Source: Streptomyces novaecaesareae (lineage in GTDB: Bacteria; Actinomycetota; Actinomycetes; Streptomycetales; Streptomycetaceae). From it: DNA of 64,000 nt. Location: NCBI RefSeq assembly GCF_000716875.1, contig NZ_JNWQ01000008.1, positions 51,606 to 115,605 of the forward strand. The letters run 5' to 3'. The notes under the pieces are model-generated. The model did no database searches. It saw nothing but the letters and a program-made list of their open reading frames with translations, and was not told the DNA's origin. Positions 20,673 to 30,075 of the stretch are shown one piece after another. Each line of letters begins with the position of its first letter. The stretch's first letter is position 1. Position numbers and translations under genes: made by a program.

Positions 20673-21632
20673 CTACGCGGCCGGAACTCCCTGACCGTCG
20701 ATCAGTTCGAGGGAGTGTTCCAGCAGCTCGACGGGGTCGGTGCCGGCCGGTCGGGACAGCCAGTTGATCCGGTCGTCCCGGCGGAACCAGGACTCCTGAC
20801 GGCGCGCGAAGCGCTTGGTGGCACGGACGGTCTCGGCCCGCGCCTCGTCCTCGGTGCACTCGCCGGCGAAGTGGTCGAGCACCTGCTGGTAGCCGAGCGC
20901 CCGGGAGGCGGTCCTCCCCTCCCGCAGTCCGGCCTTCTCCAGCTCCCGCACCTCGTCGAGGAGTCCGTCCTCCCACATCCGGTCGACCCGCAGCGTGATC
21001 CGCTCGTCCAGCTCCGGACGCGGCACGGCGACGCCGATCTGCACGGCCTCGTACACGGCGGTGTTGCTCGGCAGGTTGGCGGTGAACGGCTGCCCGGTGA
21101 TCTCGATGACCTCCAGCGCCCGGACGATCCGGCGGCCGTTGCTCGTCAGGATCGCCTCGGCCGCCGCCGGGTCCAGCGCGGCCAGCCGCCGGTGCAGCTC
21201 GTACGGGCCGGCCTGCTCCAGTTCGGCCTCCAGGCGGGCCCGCACCTGCGGGTCGGTGCCGGGGAACTCCATCTCGTCGATCGCCGCCCGGACGTACAGC
21301 CCGGAGCCGCCGACCAGGACGGCCGTGCGCCCGGCGGCCAGCAGCCGGTCGATCTCGGCCCGGGCCAGCCGCTGGTACTCGGCCACGCTGGCGGCCTCGG
21401 TGACGTCCCAGACGTCCAGCAGGTGGTGCGGCACTCCCCCGCGCTCGGCCATGGTGAGCTTGGCGGTGCCGATGTCCATGCCCCGGTACAGCTGCATCGA
21501 GTCGGTGTTGATCACCTCGCCGTCGAGGCTGCGGGCGATGGCGACGGCGAGGTCGGACTTGCCGGCGGCGGTCGCGCCGACGACGCAGACCACACGGGGA
21601 GGGGCGACACGCGGGGTACGGGAGCTGCTCAC
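20673..21632 (-). CDS. miaA: tRNA dimethylallyltransferase
   Basis: Adds the dimethylallyl group to A37 of tRNAs reading UNN codons; the product is the substrate for MiaB encoded nearby. In 319 residues the P-loop is GATAAGKS (19-26), followed by TDSMQLYRGMDIGTAK, the LVGGSGLY segment, and RALGYQQV and RRQESWFRRD in the C-terminal half. The GTG at 21632 was chosen because it leaves a short tail before the P-loop as in the family; its ribosome binding site (GGAGC) is weak. An ORF extension of 45 codons upstream is not convincing. Confidence 0.95.
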   Translation of the reverse strand: MSSSRTPRVAPPRVVCVVGATAAGKSDLAVAIARSLDGEVINTDSMQLYRGMDIGTAKLTMAERGGVPHHLLDVWDVTEAASVAEYQRLARAEIDRLLAAGRTAVLVGGSGLYVRAAIDEMEFPGTDPQVRARLEAELEQAGPYELHRRLAALDPAAAEAILTSNGRRIVRALEVIEITGQPFTANLPSNTAVYEAVQIGVAVPRPELDERITLRVDRMWEDGLLDEVRELEKAGLREGRTASRALGYQQVLDHFAGECTEDEARAETVRATKRFARRQESWFRRDDRINWLSRPAGTDPVELLEHSLELIDGQGVPAA

Positions 21633-21745
21633 CGCTCCAGTCTCGCAAAACCGCGGCGGCACCGGAGACCGGGCTGCCGCTCGGCCCGGGCTGCGCGACG
21701 ATATGACTGTTCCCAGGAGCGTTTCCAGCCGTTTCCCCAGTTGAT

Positions 21746-21772
21746 GCCCGGTTTGCGAACGCTTCACCGGGC
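21746..21772. promoter_or_regulatory. Inverted repeat upstream of the small MT0933-type gene
   Basis: GCCCGGT (21746-21752) and ACCGGGC (21766-21772) form a perfect 7-bp inverted repeat with a 13-base spacer, 58 bases before the start of the plus-strand gene. It could be an operator or a hairpin in the leader. The regulator is unknown. Confidence 0.4.
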
Positions 21773-21829
21773 ACGGACGTTGTGCGGGGGGACGGGGATG
21801 GACGGACGACAGGGAAGGGTGAGACCGCC

Positions 21830-22075
21830 ATGGGTCTGATGGACAACCTCAAGGGCAAGGCCGAGGAGCTCAAGGAGAAGGCCAGCGAACTGGCCGGCAA
21901 GCACAGCGACCAGATCGACCACATCGTCGACAAGGCTGGCGGCGCGATCGACAAGGCGACCAAGGGCAAGTACAGCGAGAAGATCGAGCACGGTACCGAC
22001 AAGGCCAAGGGCGCGGTCGACGACTTCGCCCACAAGCCGAAGCCGCAGGACGGGGGCCAGGCCCCGCAGTCGTGA
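21830..22075 (+). CDS. Small MT0933/Rv0909-type antitoxin-family protein
   Basis: An 81-residue, highly charged, helix-rich protein: MGLMDNLKGKAEELKEKASE, then repeats of DKAGGAIDKATKGK and HGTDKAKGAVDDF type. This pattern matches the MT0933 antitoxin family (PF14013) and also resembles CsbD/LEA-like stress proteins. ATG 21830 is preferred over an upstream in-frame start because of the typical GLMDN N-terminus and the purine-rich GGGAAGGGTGAG upstream. No toxin gene is next to it: the convergent neighbour is an enzyme-like gene, so an antitoxin role is unproven. Confidence 0.75.
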   Translation: MGLMDNLKGKAEELKEKASELAGKHSDQIDHIVDKAGGAIDKATKGKYSEKIEHGTDKAKGAVDDFAHKPKPQDGGQAPQS

Positions 22076-22078
22076 CGG

Positions 22079-22777
22079 TCAGCTCCAGGACGCCACGAAG
22101 TACCCGACCCCGTACGGTGCGTCCTGGTAGGCCAGCCGCCCGGTGAGGCCGGCGCCCTCCGCAGCGCCGGCCAGCACCTGCCAGGGCGCCCGGCCCTCGG
22201 CCTTCAGCTCGGCGGCGAGGCCCGCGTCCAGGGCGGCGAGGGCGGGCAGGTCGGCCGAGCCCAGCGCGGCGCCCAGCGCGGCGTCGAAGCCCTCGGCCCG
22301 CTCGTCCAGGTAGCCGGGCGCCTTCACGGTGCGGCAGGCGCTGCCGTCGCCGAGCACCAGCAGGGCGACCCGGTCGGCGAGGCCGGCCAGGCCCTGGCCG
22401 AGGCCGAGCATCCGGTCGGCCGGGGCGTCGGCGGGCACCGCGCAGGCGTGCGTCGGCAGGGTCACCCCGGCGCGCTCCAGCAGCCAGGCCCCGACGGTCA
22501 GCGAGGGCGCCAGCTCCGGCCCCTCGACCCGGTCGCCGGGCAGTTTGGCGGCCAGCGGCACCCCGTAGCGGTGGAAGGAGCCGGCCCCGCCCTCGGTCCA
22601 CACCTCGGCCTCCGGCCCGGTGCCGACCACCACGACCAGCTGCGGCCCGGCCGCGGCCAGCACCGCCAGCGCCTCGTCGCAGGCGGCGCGCAGCGCGTCC
22701 AGCTCGGCGGCCGCCCCGGCGGCGACCTCGGGGACGAGCAGCGGCGGACAGGGGCACACGGCGGCGGCTACCAGCAT
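22079..22777 (-). CDS. Class III extradiol dioxygenase (LigB)-like protein
   Basis: A 232-residue cytosolic protein starting MLVAAAVCPCPPLLVPEVA and ending GVGYFVASWS, a pattern of actinobacterial LigB-like proteins found between miaA and miaB. The family fold is that of class III extradiol dioxygenases, but I cannot see the full set of iron-binding histidines, so catalytic activity is uncertain. Start ATG 22777 is at the conserved N-terminus; no strong ribosome binding site precedes it. Its stop is 3 bases from the convergent small gene, leaving no room for a separate terminator. The position between two i6A-pathway genes is conserved in Streptomyces but its meaning is unknown. Confidence 0.7.
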   Translation of the reverse strand: MLVAAAVCPCPPLLVPEVAAGAAAELDALRAACDEALAVLAAAGPQLVVVVGTGPEAEVWTEGGAGSFHRYGVPLAAKLPGDRVEGPELAPSLTVGAWLLERAGVTLPTHACAVPADAPADRMLGLGQGLAGLADRVALLVLGDGSACRTVKAPGYLDERAEGFDAALGAALGSADLPALAALDAGLAAELKAEGRAPWQVLAGAAEGAGLTGRLAYQDAPYGVGYFVASWS

Positions 22778-22855
22778 GTGGATCACTCTAGCCAACAAGA
22801 ACGGCGGCCCAGCGGGACTCGGGAGTCCCACCTGGCCGCCGTACGGAGCAGTGCG

Positions 22856-24358
22856 TCAGTCGCCGCAGCAGGCGCCGCCCGCGGGTGCGGCGAGCGGCAG
22901 TGCGGCCGGGGCGCCGATGGACGGCAGGCCGAGCATCACGCCGGCCGGCTTGGCGGCGGGCTTGGCCTGGCGCTTCTCCCAGGCGTCGCCGGCCCGGGTG
23001 CGGCGCACCGAGAGCACCGGGCCCTCGGCGAGCAGGTGGTGCGGGGCGGCGTAGGTGATCTCGACGGTCACCATGTCGCCCGGGCGCACCGGCTCCTCGG
23101 GCTTGCTGAAGTGCACCAGGCGGTTGTCGGGGGCGCGGCCGGAGAGCCGCCGGGTCTGGTCGTCCTTCTTGCCCTCGCCCTCCGCGACGAGGATCTCCAG
23201 GGTCCGGCCGACCTGCTTCTTGTTCTCCTCCCAGGAGATCTCCTCCTGGAGGGCGATCAGCCGGTCGTAGCGGGCCTGCACGACCTCCTTCGGGACCTGG
23301 TCCTCCATCTCCGCGGCCGGGGTGCCGGGGCGCTTGGAGTACTGGAAGGTGAAGGCGTTGGTGAAGCGGGCCTCGCGGACGGTGTGCATCGTCTCCTCGA
23401 AGTCCTCCTCGGTCTCGCCGGGGAAGCCCACGATGATGTCGGTGGAGATCGCCGCGTCCGGCATCGCCTCGCGGACCTTGCGGATGATCCCGAGGAAACG
23501 CTCCTGCCGGTAGGAGCGGCGCATCGCCTTGAGGACCCGGTCGGAGCCGGACTGCAGCGGCATGTGCAGCTGGTGCATCACGGCGGGGGTCTCGGCCATC
23601 GCGGCGATCACGTCGTCGGTGAAGTCGCGCGGGTGCGGCGAGGTGAAGCGGATCCGCTCCAGGCCCTCGACCTGGCCGGCGGCGCGCAGCAGCTTGGAGA
23701 AGGCCTCGCGGTCGCCCAGGTCGGAGCCGTAGGCGTTGACGTTCTGGCCGAGCAGCGTCACCTCGATGACGCCCTCGTCGACCAGCGCCTCGATCTCGGC
23801 GAGGACGTCGCCGGGCCGGCGGTCCTCCTCCTTGCCGCGCAGGGCGGGGACGATGCAGAAGGTGCAGGTGTTGTTGCAGCCGACCGAGATCGAGACCCAG
23901 GCGGCGTACGCGGACTCGCGGCGGGTCGGCAGGGTGGAGGGGAAGGTCTCCAGCGACTCCAGGATCTCGACCTGGGCCTTCCGCTCGATCGCGGCCCGCT
24001 CCAGCAGAGCCGGCAGGTGCCCGATGTTGTGCGTGCCGAACACCACGTCGACCCAGGGGGCGCGCTGGACGATGGTGTCGCGGTCCTTCTGGGCCAGGCA
24101 GCCGCCGACGGCGATCTGCATGCCCTTGTGGCGGCCCTTGACCGGCGCCAGCTGGCCGAGGTTGCCGTACAGCTTGTTGTCGGCGTTCTCGCGCACCGCG
24201 CAGGTGTTGAACACCACCAGGTCCGGGTCGCCCTCGGGCCCGGCCTTGACGTAGCCCGCCTCCTCCAGCAGCCCGGACAGCCGCTCGGAGTCGTGGACGT
24301 TCATCTGACAGCCGTGCGTGACGACCTTGTAGCTCTTCAATCCGCTCTCACCGCTCAC
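22856..24358 (-). CDS. miaB: tRNA-2-methylthio-N6-dimethylallyladenosine synthase
   Basis: Radical SAM methylthiotransferase acting on the i6A37 tRNA made by MiaA. In 500 residues the N-terminal cluster cysteines are Cys17 (THGCQMN), Cys53 (NTCAVREN) and Cys87 (GGCLAQ); the radical SAM triad is Cys161, Cys165, Cys168 ([12 protein letters not shown]). A TRAM domain follows near 390-460. The tail ends in the Cys-rich [10 protein letters not shown], an actinobacterial addition. The GTG at 24358 lacks a clear ribosome binding site, so leaderless translation is possible. Confidence 0.96.
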   Translation of the reverse strand: MSGESGLKSYKVVTHGCQMNVHDSERLSGLLEEAGYVKAGPEGDPDLVVFNTCAVRENADNKLYGNLGQLAPVKGRHKGMQIAVGGCLAQKDRDTIVQRAPWVDVVFGTHNIGHLPALLERAAIERKAQVEILESLETFPSTLPTRRESAYAAWVSISVGCNNTCTFCIVPALRGKEEDRRPGDVLAEIEALVDEGVIEVTLLGQNVNAYGSDLGDREAFSKLLRAAGQVEGLERIRFTSPHPRDFTDDVIAAMAETPAVMHQLHMPLQSGSDRVLKAMRRSYRQERFLGIIRKVREAMPDAAISTDIIVGFPGETEEDFEETMHTVREARFTNAFTFQYSKRPGTPAAEMEDQVPKEVVQARYDRLIALQEEISWEENKKQVGRTLEILVAEGEGKKDDQTRRLSGRAPDNRLVHFSKPEEPVRPGDMVTVEITYAAPHHLLAEGPVLSVRRTRAGDAWEKRQAKPAAKPAGVMLGLPSIGAPAALPLAAPAGGACCGD

Positions 24359-24553
24359 CAGACCAGGGTACGGGCAGCCGCGAAGCGCTTTTCCCGGAGC
24401 TCCCCGGCCCGCCCGCAGCCCCGCCCGCAGCCTCCCCCGGCCGGTCCGGGGGCCTCCCCGGCCCCGTCCCGGAGGGTTTCCGCGGCCCGTCCCGGAGCTT
24501 TCGCCGTCCCGGTCCCCTCCCGTTCGGCCGGAGCGCCTGGCAGTATCCCCTGC

Positions 24554-25573
24554 ATGGCCCCCACCACTCCGTCCCCGCTCGGCTCCGCCGTCCGCACCGC
24601 GGCCGGCAGCCCGCTGTGGCGGACGCTGCTGGTGCTGGTGCTGCTGGTCGCCGGCCTGGGCGGCTGGTGGCTGTCGGCGGGCCGCTCGCCCGGGTACCCG
24701 CGCGGGGAGGTCCGCTTCGCCACCGGCGTGCAGCGCGGCGTCTACGACCGGTACGGGCAGCTGCTGCAGGCACACGTCTCCTCGACGATGCCGGGGGTGC
24801 GGCTGGCCCTGGACAACTCCGAGGGCTCGATAGACAACCTCACCCGGGTGATCACCGGCCGGGACGCCTTCGCGATCGCCACCGCCGACGCGGTCGCCGA
24901 CTACCAGGGCCCCGGCAAGGACCGGCTGCGGGCGATCGCCCGGCTCTACGACGACTACCTGCAGCTGATCGTCCCGGTCTCCTCCCCGGTGCGCCGCACC
25001 GCCGACCTCAAGGGCCTGCGGGTCGGTGTCGGCCTGCCGCAGTCCGGGGTGAACCTGGTGACCAAGCGGCTGCTGGCCGCGGCCGGGCTGGACCCGGACC
25101 GCGACATCGTTCCCGTGCCGGCCGGGGTCGGCGACGCCGCCGACCAGCTGCGCGAGGGCAAGCTGGACGCCTTCTTCTGGTCCGGCGGGCTGCCCACCAG
25201 CGCGCTCACCGACCTGTCCGACCACGTCCGGATCCGGCTCGTGCCGCTGAGCGACCTCGCCGAGGCCCTGCACAGGGCCGAGGGCGGCGGCACCGACGCC
25301 TACCGGGCAGCCACCATGCCCAAGGGCACCTACCCGAACGCCGAGCCCAAGGAGGCCGTCGCCACGGTGGCCGTGCCCAATCTGCTGATCACCCGGGACG
25401 ACGCGGACCCGGGCCTGGTCGAGGGCATGACCCGCGCGGTGATCGACAGCCGCGACCAGATCGGCGCCCAGGTGCACGCCGCCCAGCTGGTCGACCTGCG
25501 CACCGCCGTCTACACCGACCCGCTCCCGCTGCACACGGGCGCGGCGCGCTACTACCGCTCGGTGAAGCCGTAA
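24554..25573 (+). CDS. TAXI-family solute-binding protein (TRAP-type, orphan)
   Basis: A 339-residue periplasmic-type binding protein with one N-terminal membrane segment (about residues 23-43) that acts as an uncleaved anchor or signal. The body matches the TAXI family: [55 protein letters not shown] and [15 protein letters not shown]. No TRAP permease genes (DctM-like or fused) are in the window. The gene converges on gluK, 84 bases away, which suggests a sensory or ligand-presenting role, but this is inference. ATG 24554 is chosen from the membrane segment; its ribosome binding site is weak. Confidence 0.85.
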   Translation: MAPTTPSPLGSAVRTAAGSPLWRTLLVLVLLVAGLGGWWLSAGRSPGYPRGEVRFATGVQRGVYDRYGQLLQAHVSSTMPGVRLALDNSEGSIDNLTRVITGRDAFAIATADAVADYQGPGKDRLRAIARLYDDYLQLIVPVSSPVRRTADLKGLRVGVGLPQSGVNLVTKRLLAAAGLDPDRDIVPVPAGVGDAADQLREGKLDAFFWSGGLPTSALTDLSDHVRIRLVPLSDLAEALHRAEGGGTDAYRAATMPKGTYPNAEPKEAVATVAVPNLLITRDDADPGLVEGMTRAVIDSRDQIGAQVHAAQLVDLRTAVYTDPLPLHTGAARYYRSVKP

Positions 25574-25633
25574 GCACCCGCCGAAGCCGGAGCGCCCACT
25601 GAGGCCGGAGCACCCGCCGAAGCCGGAGCGCCC
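25573..25633. repeat. 18/36-bp repeats in the convergent gap
   Basis: A 25-base sequence, AGCACCCGCCGAAGCCGGAG plus CGCCC, occurs at 25573 and again at 25609, with a degenerate half copy between, giving an 18-base period. It lies between the stops of the TAXI gene and gluK and shows no classic terminator stem. Confidence 0.75.
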
Positions 25634-25657
25634 GCGCGCGGCGGCGAGCGCCCGCCG

Positions 25658-27082
25658 TCACTTCTCCGGCCGCGGCACCGTCAGCGTCACCGCGAGCCCG
25701 GTCGGCTTGACCGGTGCGAAGCCGAGCGAGCCGCCGCCGGCCGCCAGCAGGGTGCGGGCGATGGACAGGCCCAGCCCGGAGCCGTCCACGTTCTGGTGCC
25801 GGGGGCTGCGCCAGAACCGGTCACCGGCCCGGGACAGCTCGTCCTCGGTGAGGCCGGGCCCGGCGTCGACGACGGTCACCGCGACCTCGTCCCGGCGTAC
25901 CGCGACCCGCAGCCGCACCTCGCTGCCGGCCGGGCTGAACTTGAGCGCGTTGTCCACCACGGCGTCCAGGGCGGAGCCGAAGCCGATCGGGTCGACCATG
26001 CCGATCGCCAGGGCCGGGCCGTCCCAGCGCAGCCCGATCCCGCGCTGCTCGGCGACCGGCCGCCAGGCGTCGGCCCGGGCCAGGGTGAGTTCGGCCAGGT
26101 CGGTGCGCTCCGGCTCGGGGCGGGCGTGCTCGGCGGTGGCCAGCCCGAGCAGGTCGTCCAGGACCCGGGCCAGTCGGACGCCCTCCTCCCGGACGCCGCT
26201 GAGCTCCTCCTCGTGCCCCTCGGGCAGCTCCAGGCCGAGCACCTCGACCCGCAGCAGCAGTGCCGAGAGGGGGTTGCGCAGCTGGTGCGAGGCGTCCGCG
26301 ACGAAGGCCTTCTGCTGGTCCATCGCGAGCACCACGTGGTCCGCCATCTCGTTGAACGAGCGTGCCAGCCGCTGCAGTTCGGGCGGTCCGCCGCCGGGGG
26401 CGACTCGGGCGGCCATCCGGCCGGTGGCGATGTCGTGGGTGGCCCGGTCCAGGGTGCGCACCGGTCGCAGCACCCATTCGGTGAGCCGGACGGCCAGCAG
26501 CACGGCGACGATCATCGCGGCGGCCTCGCCCGCGACGAGCACCAGCCACTTGTGCAGCACCCGGGTGCGCAGCGCCCCGGTCGGGGACTCGCTGAGCACG
26601 ACCGCGACCACGTCGCCGTCGCGCACCACCGGGGTGGCGACGGTGATCGTCCGGTCCGGCGTCCACGGCCAGACCTGCGGCGGGTTGTGGCTGCGCCGCC
26701 CGTCCAGGGCCTCCTGGAAGGCCTGGGCGCCCCAGCCGGAGGCGGGCACCCGCCAGTTCTCGGGCGCGGCGGCGATCGGCAGGCCGTCGCGCTGGAAGAT
26801 GCCCAGCCGCACGCCGTACAGGTCGAAGTAGCGGCGGACCTCGGCGTCGATCGCGCGCTGTCGGCTGAGGTCGCCGGGGGCGGGCTCCGGGTCGCCCTTG
26901 CGCGCCGAGTCGACGGCGCCGGAGGTGGGCAGGTCCTGGGCCAGGCGGGCGGCGTCGTCGAGCCGGTCGACGACCACCTTGGTCTGCTCGGCCGCCGCGA
27001 CCGCCGCCGCGAGCGGCAGCCCCAGGGCGGCCAGGACGCAGAGCATGAGGGCGATCAGGATGCCGAGCAGGCGGGTGCGCAC
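25658..27082 (-). CDS. gluK: Sensor histidine kinase GluK
   Basis: Membrane sensor kinase of 474 residues: first membrane segment about 5-30, extracytoplasmic sensor to about 180, second segment about 180-203, HAMP (RPVRTLDRATHDIATGRMAA), HisKA with phospho-acceptor His in ADASHQLRNPLSALL, and HATPase with N box DNALKFSPAG, G1 DAGPGL and G2 GSGLGLSIART. GTG 27082 follows the gluR stop by 6 bases, so the two are coupled. In S. coelicolor the GluR-GluK pair next to gluABCD senses glutamate and controls its uptake; position here is the same. Name rests on synteny. Confidence 0.88.
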   Translation of the reverse strand: MRTRLLGILIALMLCVLAALGLPLAAAVAAAEQTKVVVDRLDDAARLAQDLPTSGAVDSARKGDPEPAPGDLSRQRAIDAEVRRYFDLYGVRLGIFQRDGLPIAAAPENWRVPASGWGAQAFQEALDGRRSHNPPQVWPWTPDRTITVATPVVRDGDVVAVVLSESPTGALRTRVLHKWLVLVAGEAAAMIVAVLLAVRLTEWVLRPVRTLDRATHDIATGRMAARVAPGGGPPELQRLARSFNEMADHVVLAMDQQKAFVADASHQLRNPLSALLLRVEVLGLELPEGHEEELSGVREEGVRLARVLDDLLGLATAEHARPEPERTDLAELTLARADAWRPVAEQRGIGLRWDGPALAIGMVDPIGFGSALDAVVDNALKFSPAGSEVRLRVAVRRDEVAVTVVDAGPGLTEDELSRAGDRFWRSPRHQNVDGSGLGLSIARTLLAAGGGSLGFAPVKPTGLAVTLTVPRPEK

Positions 27083-27088
27083 GTGCGG

Positions 27089-27847
27089 TCAGTGCTCCGC
27101 GGGGGCGTTCGGCGCCGGGTCGGCCGCGGCGGCCGCCGGGCACTCCGGGATCAGGCGGTAGCCGACGCCGCGCACGGCCTCGACCAGGCCGGGCAGTGCG
27201 AGCTTGTTGCGCAGCGAGCCGATGTGCACCTCCAGGGTGCGCCCGTTGCCCTCCCAGCCGCTGCGCCAGACCTCGCTGAAGATCTGCTCGCGCCGGTAGA
27301 CCACGCCCGGGCTCTGCGCGAGCAGGGCGAGCAGGTCGAACTCCTTGCGGGTGAGCGGCACGTCGCGGCCGTCCACGCTGACCCGGCGGCGCTCCCGGTC
27401 GATCCGGATGCCGCGGGACTCCAGCGGGCCGCGCTGCTGCGGGACGGTGTCGGGGGCGGGCACCGACACCGAGGAGGGGGCGGCGCCGCGGCGGGCCACG
27501 GCGTGGATGCGGGCGAGCAGCTCGCCCATGTCGTACGGCTTGGTGACGTAGTCGTCGGCGCCCAGGTTGAGGCCGTGGATCCGGGAGCGGACGTCGGCGC
27601 GGGCGGTGACCATGATCACCGGCACTCCGCTGCCGGCCCTGATCCGGCTGCACACCTCGAAGCCGTCGCGATCGGGCAGCCCGAGGTCGAGCAGCACCAC
27701 CCGGTACGGCTCGTTCCCGTCCGGCACCAGGGCGTCCAGCGCCTCGTGCCCGCTGCGGGCGTGCCGGACCTGGAAGCCGTGCCGGCCCAGTACCGCGACC
27801 AGCGCGGCGGCCACGCGTTCGTCGTCCTCGACGAGCAGCAGTCGCAT
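27089..27847 (-). CDS. gluR: OmpR-family response regulator GluR
   Basis: A 252-residue regulator with receiver (MRLLLVEDDERVAAALVAVL, phospho-acceptor Asp in LLDLGLPDRDGFEV, Lys in DYVTKPYDMGELL) and a C-terminal winged helix (LTRKEFDLLALLAQSPG, HIGSLRNKL, VRGVGYRL). ATG 27847 has GGAGGAG upstream. It is first in a two-gene operon with gluK and divergent from gluA across 388 bases, so it probably controls that shared region. The Ala/Pro tail is not conserved. Confidence 0.9.
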   Translation of the reverse strand: MRLLLVEDDERVAAALVAVLGRHGFQVRHARSGHEALDALVPDGNEPYRVVLLDLGLPDRDGFEVCSRIRAGSGVPVIMVTARADVRSRIHGLNLGADDYVTKPYDMGELLARIHAVARRGAAPSSVSVPAPDTVPQQRGPLESRGIRIDRERRRVSVDGRDVPLTRKEFDLLALLAQSPGVVYRREQIFSEVWRSGWEGNGRTLEVHIGSLRNKLALPGLVEAVRGVGYRLIPECPAAAAADPAPNAPAEH

Positions 27848-28235
27848 CCTGTGTTCTCCTCCTTCCCCCACGTGATCACCGGTGTTCTGCGGACCGATCG
27901 GTCAGGCCCTTGCGCAGTATGGGCCAGCGGGCGGCCCGACGCCAGGCTGGACCGCGCACCGGGCTCGTGGGGGACGGGCAGCACCGGTGCACCTTCCCGC
28001 TGTGACATGCCCCGTCGGCGCCCTCGCGAACAGTACGTACGGACCGTGTGGCCGTTTTGTGATCCTCAAGTTCCGCTCAGATCGGCTGACGGCGCGCGCT
28101 CACGGCTCCTAAGGTCGGCCCACCGGGGGCTGCGGCTCCGCCGGCCGCGGCTCCCGGATTCGCACCACCATTGCCTCCCAAGGGAGTTGAAGACTTCTCG
28201 GGCAGGCACGATCCGAAACAGAGGGAGCAGGCGCG
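27848..28235. other. Divergent gluR-gluA control region
   Basis: 388 bases without a gene. It carries an A/T-richer patch near 28049-28075, a candidate gluA promoter at 28086-28115, and a short hairpin CTCCC-AA-GGGAG near 28175. GluR sites would be expected here, but no clear direct repeat of OmpR type stands out by eye. Confidence 0.5.
28086..28115 (+). promoter_or_regulatory. Candidate gluABCD promoter
   Basis: CTGACG (28086-28091) and TAAGGT (28110-28115) are 18 bases apart. The match to the HrdB consensus is modest, fitting a promoter that needs an activator. Confidence 0.4.
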
Positions 28236-29009
28236 ATGACCGAGAGCCCGGTCCAGGACTCCACCCCCGCAGCCGCCCCGCTGGTCGTGCTGAGCAACGT
28301 CAACAAGCACTACGGCGCGCTGCACGTGCTGCAGGACATCGACCTCAGGATCACCCAGGGCGAGGTCGTCGTACTGATCGGCCCGTCCGGTTCGGGCAAG
28401 TCCACGCTCTGCCGGACGATCAACCGGCTGGAGACGATCGACTCCGGCGCGATCACCATCGACGGCCGGCCGCTGCCCGCCGAGGGCAAGGAGCTGGCCC
28501 GGCTGCGCGCCGAGGTCGGCATGGTGTTCCAGAGCTTCAACCTGTTCGCGCACAAGACCGTGCTGGAGAACGTGGTCATCGGCCAGGTGAAGGTGCGCAA
28601 GGTGCCCCGCCCGCAGGCCGAGAAGACCGCCCGGGAGCTGTTGGAGCGCGTCGGCGTCGGCGCCCAGGCCGACAAGTTCCCGGCCCAGCTCTCCGGCGGC
28701 CAGCAGCAGCGCGTGGCGATCGCCCGGGCGCTGGCGATGAAGCCCAAGGTGATGCTCTTCGACGAGCCCACCTCGGCCCTCGACCCGGAGATGGTCAACG
28801 AGGTGCTGGAGGTCATGCGCCAGCTGGCCGCCGACGGCATGACGATGGTCGTGGTCACCCACGAGATGGGCTTCGCCCGCTCCGCCGCCAACCGCGTGCT
28901 GTTCATGGCCGACGGAAAGATCGTCGAGCAGAACACCCCGGACGCCTTCTTCACCGCGCCGCGCTCGGACCGCGCCAAGGACTTCCTCTCGAAGATCCTC
29001 CACCACTGA
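28236..29009 (+). CDS. gluA: Glutamate ABC transporter ATP-binding protein
   Basis: Energises glutamate import. The 257-residue protein has Walker [10 protein letters not shown]-loop FQSFNLF, the ABC signature [15 protein letters not shown], Walker [13 protein letters not shown] and H-loop VVVTHEMGF. This is the polar amino acid (HisP/GlnQ) subfamily. ATG 28236 has GAGGGAG nine bases upstream. It is first of the gluABCD operon, with the binding protein and two permeases following in order. Confidence 0.95.
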   Translation: MTESPVQDSTPAAAPLVVLSNVNKHYGALHVLQDIDLRITQGEVVVLIGPSGSGKSTLCRTINRLETIDSGAITIDGRPLPAEGKELARLRAEVGMVFQSFNLFAHKTVLENVVIGQVKVRKVPRPQAEKTARELLERVGVGAQADKFPAQLSGGQQQRVAIARALAMKPKVMLFDEPTSALDPEMVNEVLEVMRQLAADGMTMVVVTHEMGFARSAANRVLFMADGKIVEQNTPDAFFTAPRSDRAKDFLSKILHH

Positions 29010-29126
29010 CGCTTCGAGACCACGCGGGCCGCCTCCGGCAACGGTGCCGATCGGCCCTGCCCGTACACAACTTCCAGACGCCAGAGCCCGGTTGACACCG
29101 CGGCCCAGCCCCAGGAGAACACCCTC

Positions 29127-30026
29127 ATGAGGACTTCCCGCACCCTCGCCGTCGTGCTCTGTGCCGTCGCGCTCACCGCCACCGCCGCCTGCGGCAAGGA
29201 CGGCACCCCCGGTGCCGCCGCCAGCGCGAGCGACGCCCCGAAGCTGCCGACCTACACCGTCAAGACCGACGCCAAGGTCGACTCCCCGATCATCGCCGAG
29301 GCCCGCAAGCGCGGCCAGCTGATCATCGGCGCCAAGGCCGACCAGCCGAACCTCGGCTGGGAGGACGTCGCCAGCGGCGACCGCAGCGGCTTCGACATCG
29401 AGATCGCCAAGATGGTCGCCGCCGACCTCGGCTTCACCCCGCAGCAGATCAAGTGGCAGACCCTGGTCTCCTCGCAGCGCGAGCCGGCCATCGACAAGGG
29501 CCAGATCGACTTCTACGTCGGCACCTACAGCATCAACGACGAGCGCAAGAAGACCGTCTCCTTCGCCGGCCCGTACTACATCGCCGGCCAGGACCTGCTG
29601 GTGAAGCAGGACAACACCTCGATCACCGGCCCGGAGAGTGTGAACGGCAAGAACGTCTGCACCGCCACCGGCTCGACCTCGATCAAGAACATCCAGCAGT
29701 ACAGCCCGAAGATCACGCAGTTCGACACCTACTCGGCCTGCGTCGAGAAGCTCCTCTCCGGTGAGGTCGACGCCGTCACCACCGACGACGCCATCCTCAA
29801 GGGCTACGCCTCCAAGTACGCCGGCAAGCTCAAGGTCGTCGGCAAGCCCTTCACCAAGGAGAACTACGGCGTCGGCCTCAAGAAGGACGACGCGGTGCTG
29901 CGCAACGCCATCAGCGACGCCCTCAAGGCGCACGAGGACAACGGCGACTGGAAGAAGGCCTACGACGCGACCCTGGCCGCCTCCGGCTCCGCCGCGCCCG
30001 ACGTCCCGGCCCTCGACCGCTACTGA
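29127..30026 (+). CDS. gluB: Glutamate ABC transporter substrate-binding lipoprotein
   Basis: A 299-residue lipoprotein that captures glutamate outside the membrane. The signal peptide ends TAAC with Cys22. The SBP family 3 fold is shown by GQLIIGAKADQPNLGWED, GFDIEIAKMVAADLG, KGQIDFYVGTYSINDERKK and VTTDDAILKGYA. Two further cysteines (KNVCTATG and SACVEK) may form a disulfide. CAGGAG lies nine bases before the ATG. The gap to gluA is 117 bases and to gluC 49 bases. Confidence 0.95.
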   Translation: MRTSRTLAVVLCAVALTATAACGKDGTPGAAASASDAPKLPTYTVKTDAKVDSPIIAEARKRGQLIIGAKADQPNLGWEDVASGDRSGFDIEIAKMVAADLGFTPQQIKWQTLVSSQREPAIDKGQIDFYVGTYSINDERKKTVSFAGPYYIAGQDLLVKQDNTSITGPESVNGKNVCTATGSTSIKNIQQYSPKITQFDTYSACVEKLLSGEVDAVTTDDAILKGYASKYAGKLKVVGKPFTKENYGVGLKKDDAVLRNAISDALKAHEDNGDWKKAYDATLAASGSAAPDVPALDRY

Positions 30027-30075
30027 TCCGCCCCCGCACCACATTCCCAACCCTGATTGAGAGGAGGGCCGCCGG

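Noticed and set aside
21830..22777. Toxin-antitoxin pair formed by the MT0933-type gene and its neighbour
   Set aside because: The neighbour is convergent and LigB-like, not a toxin, so the pair does not form an operon.
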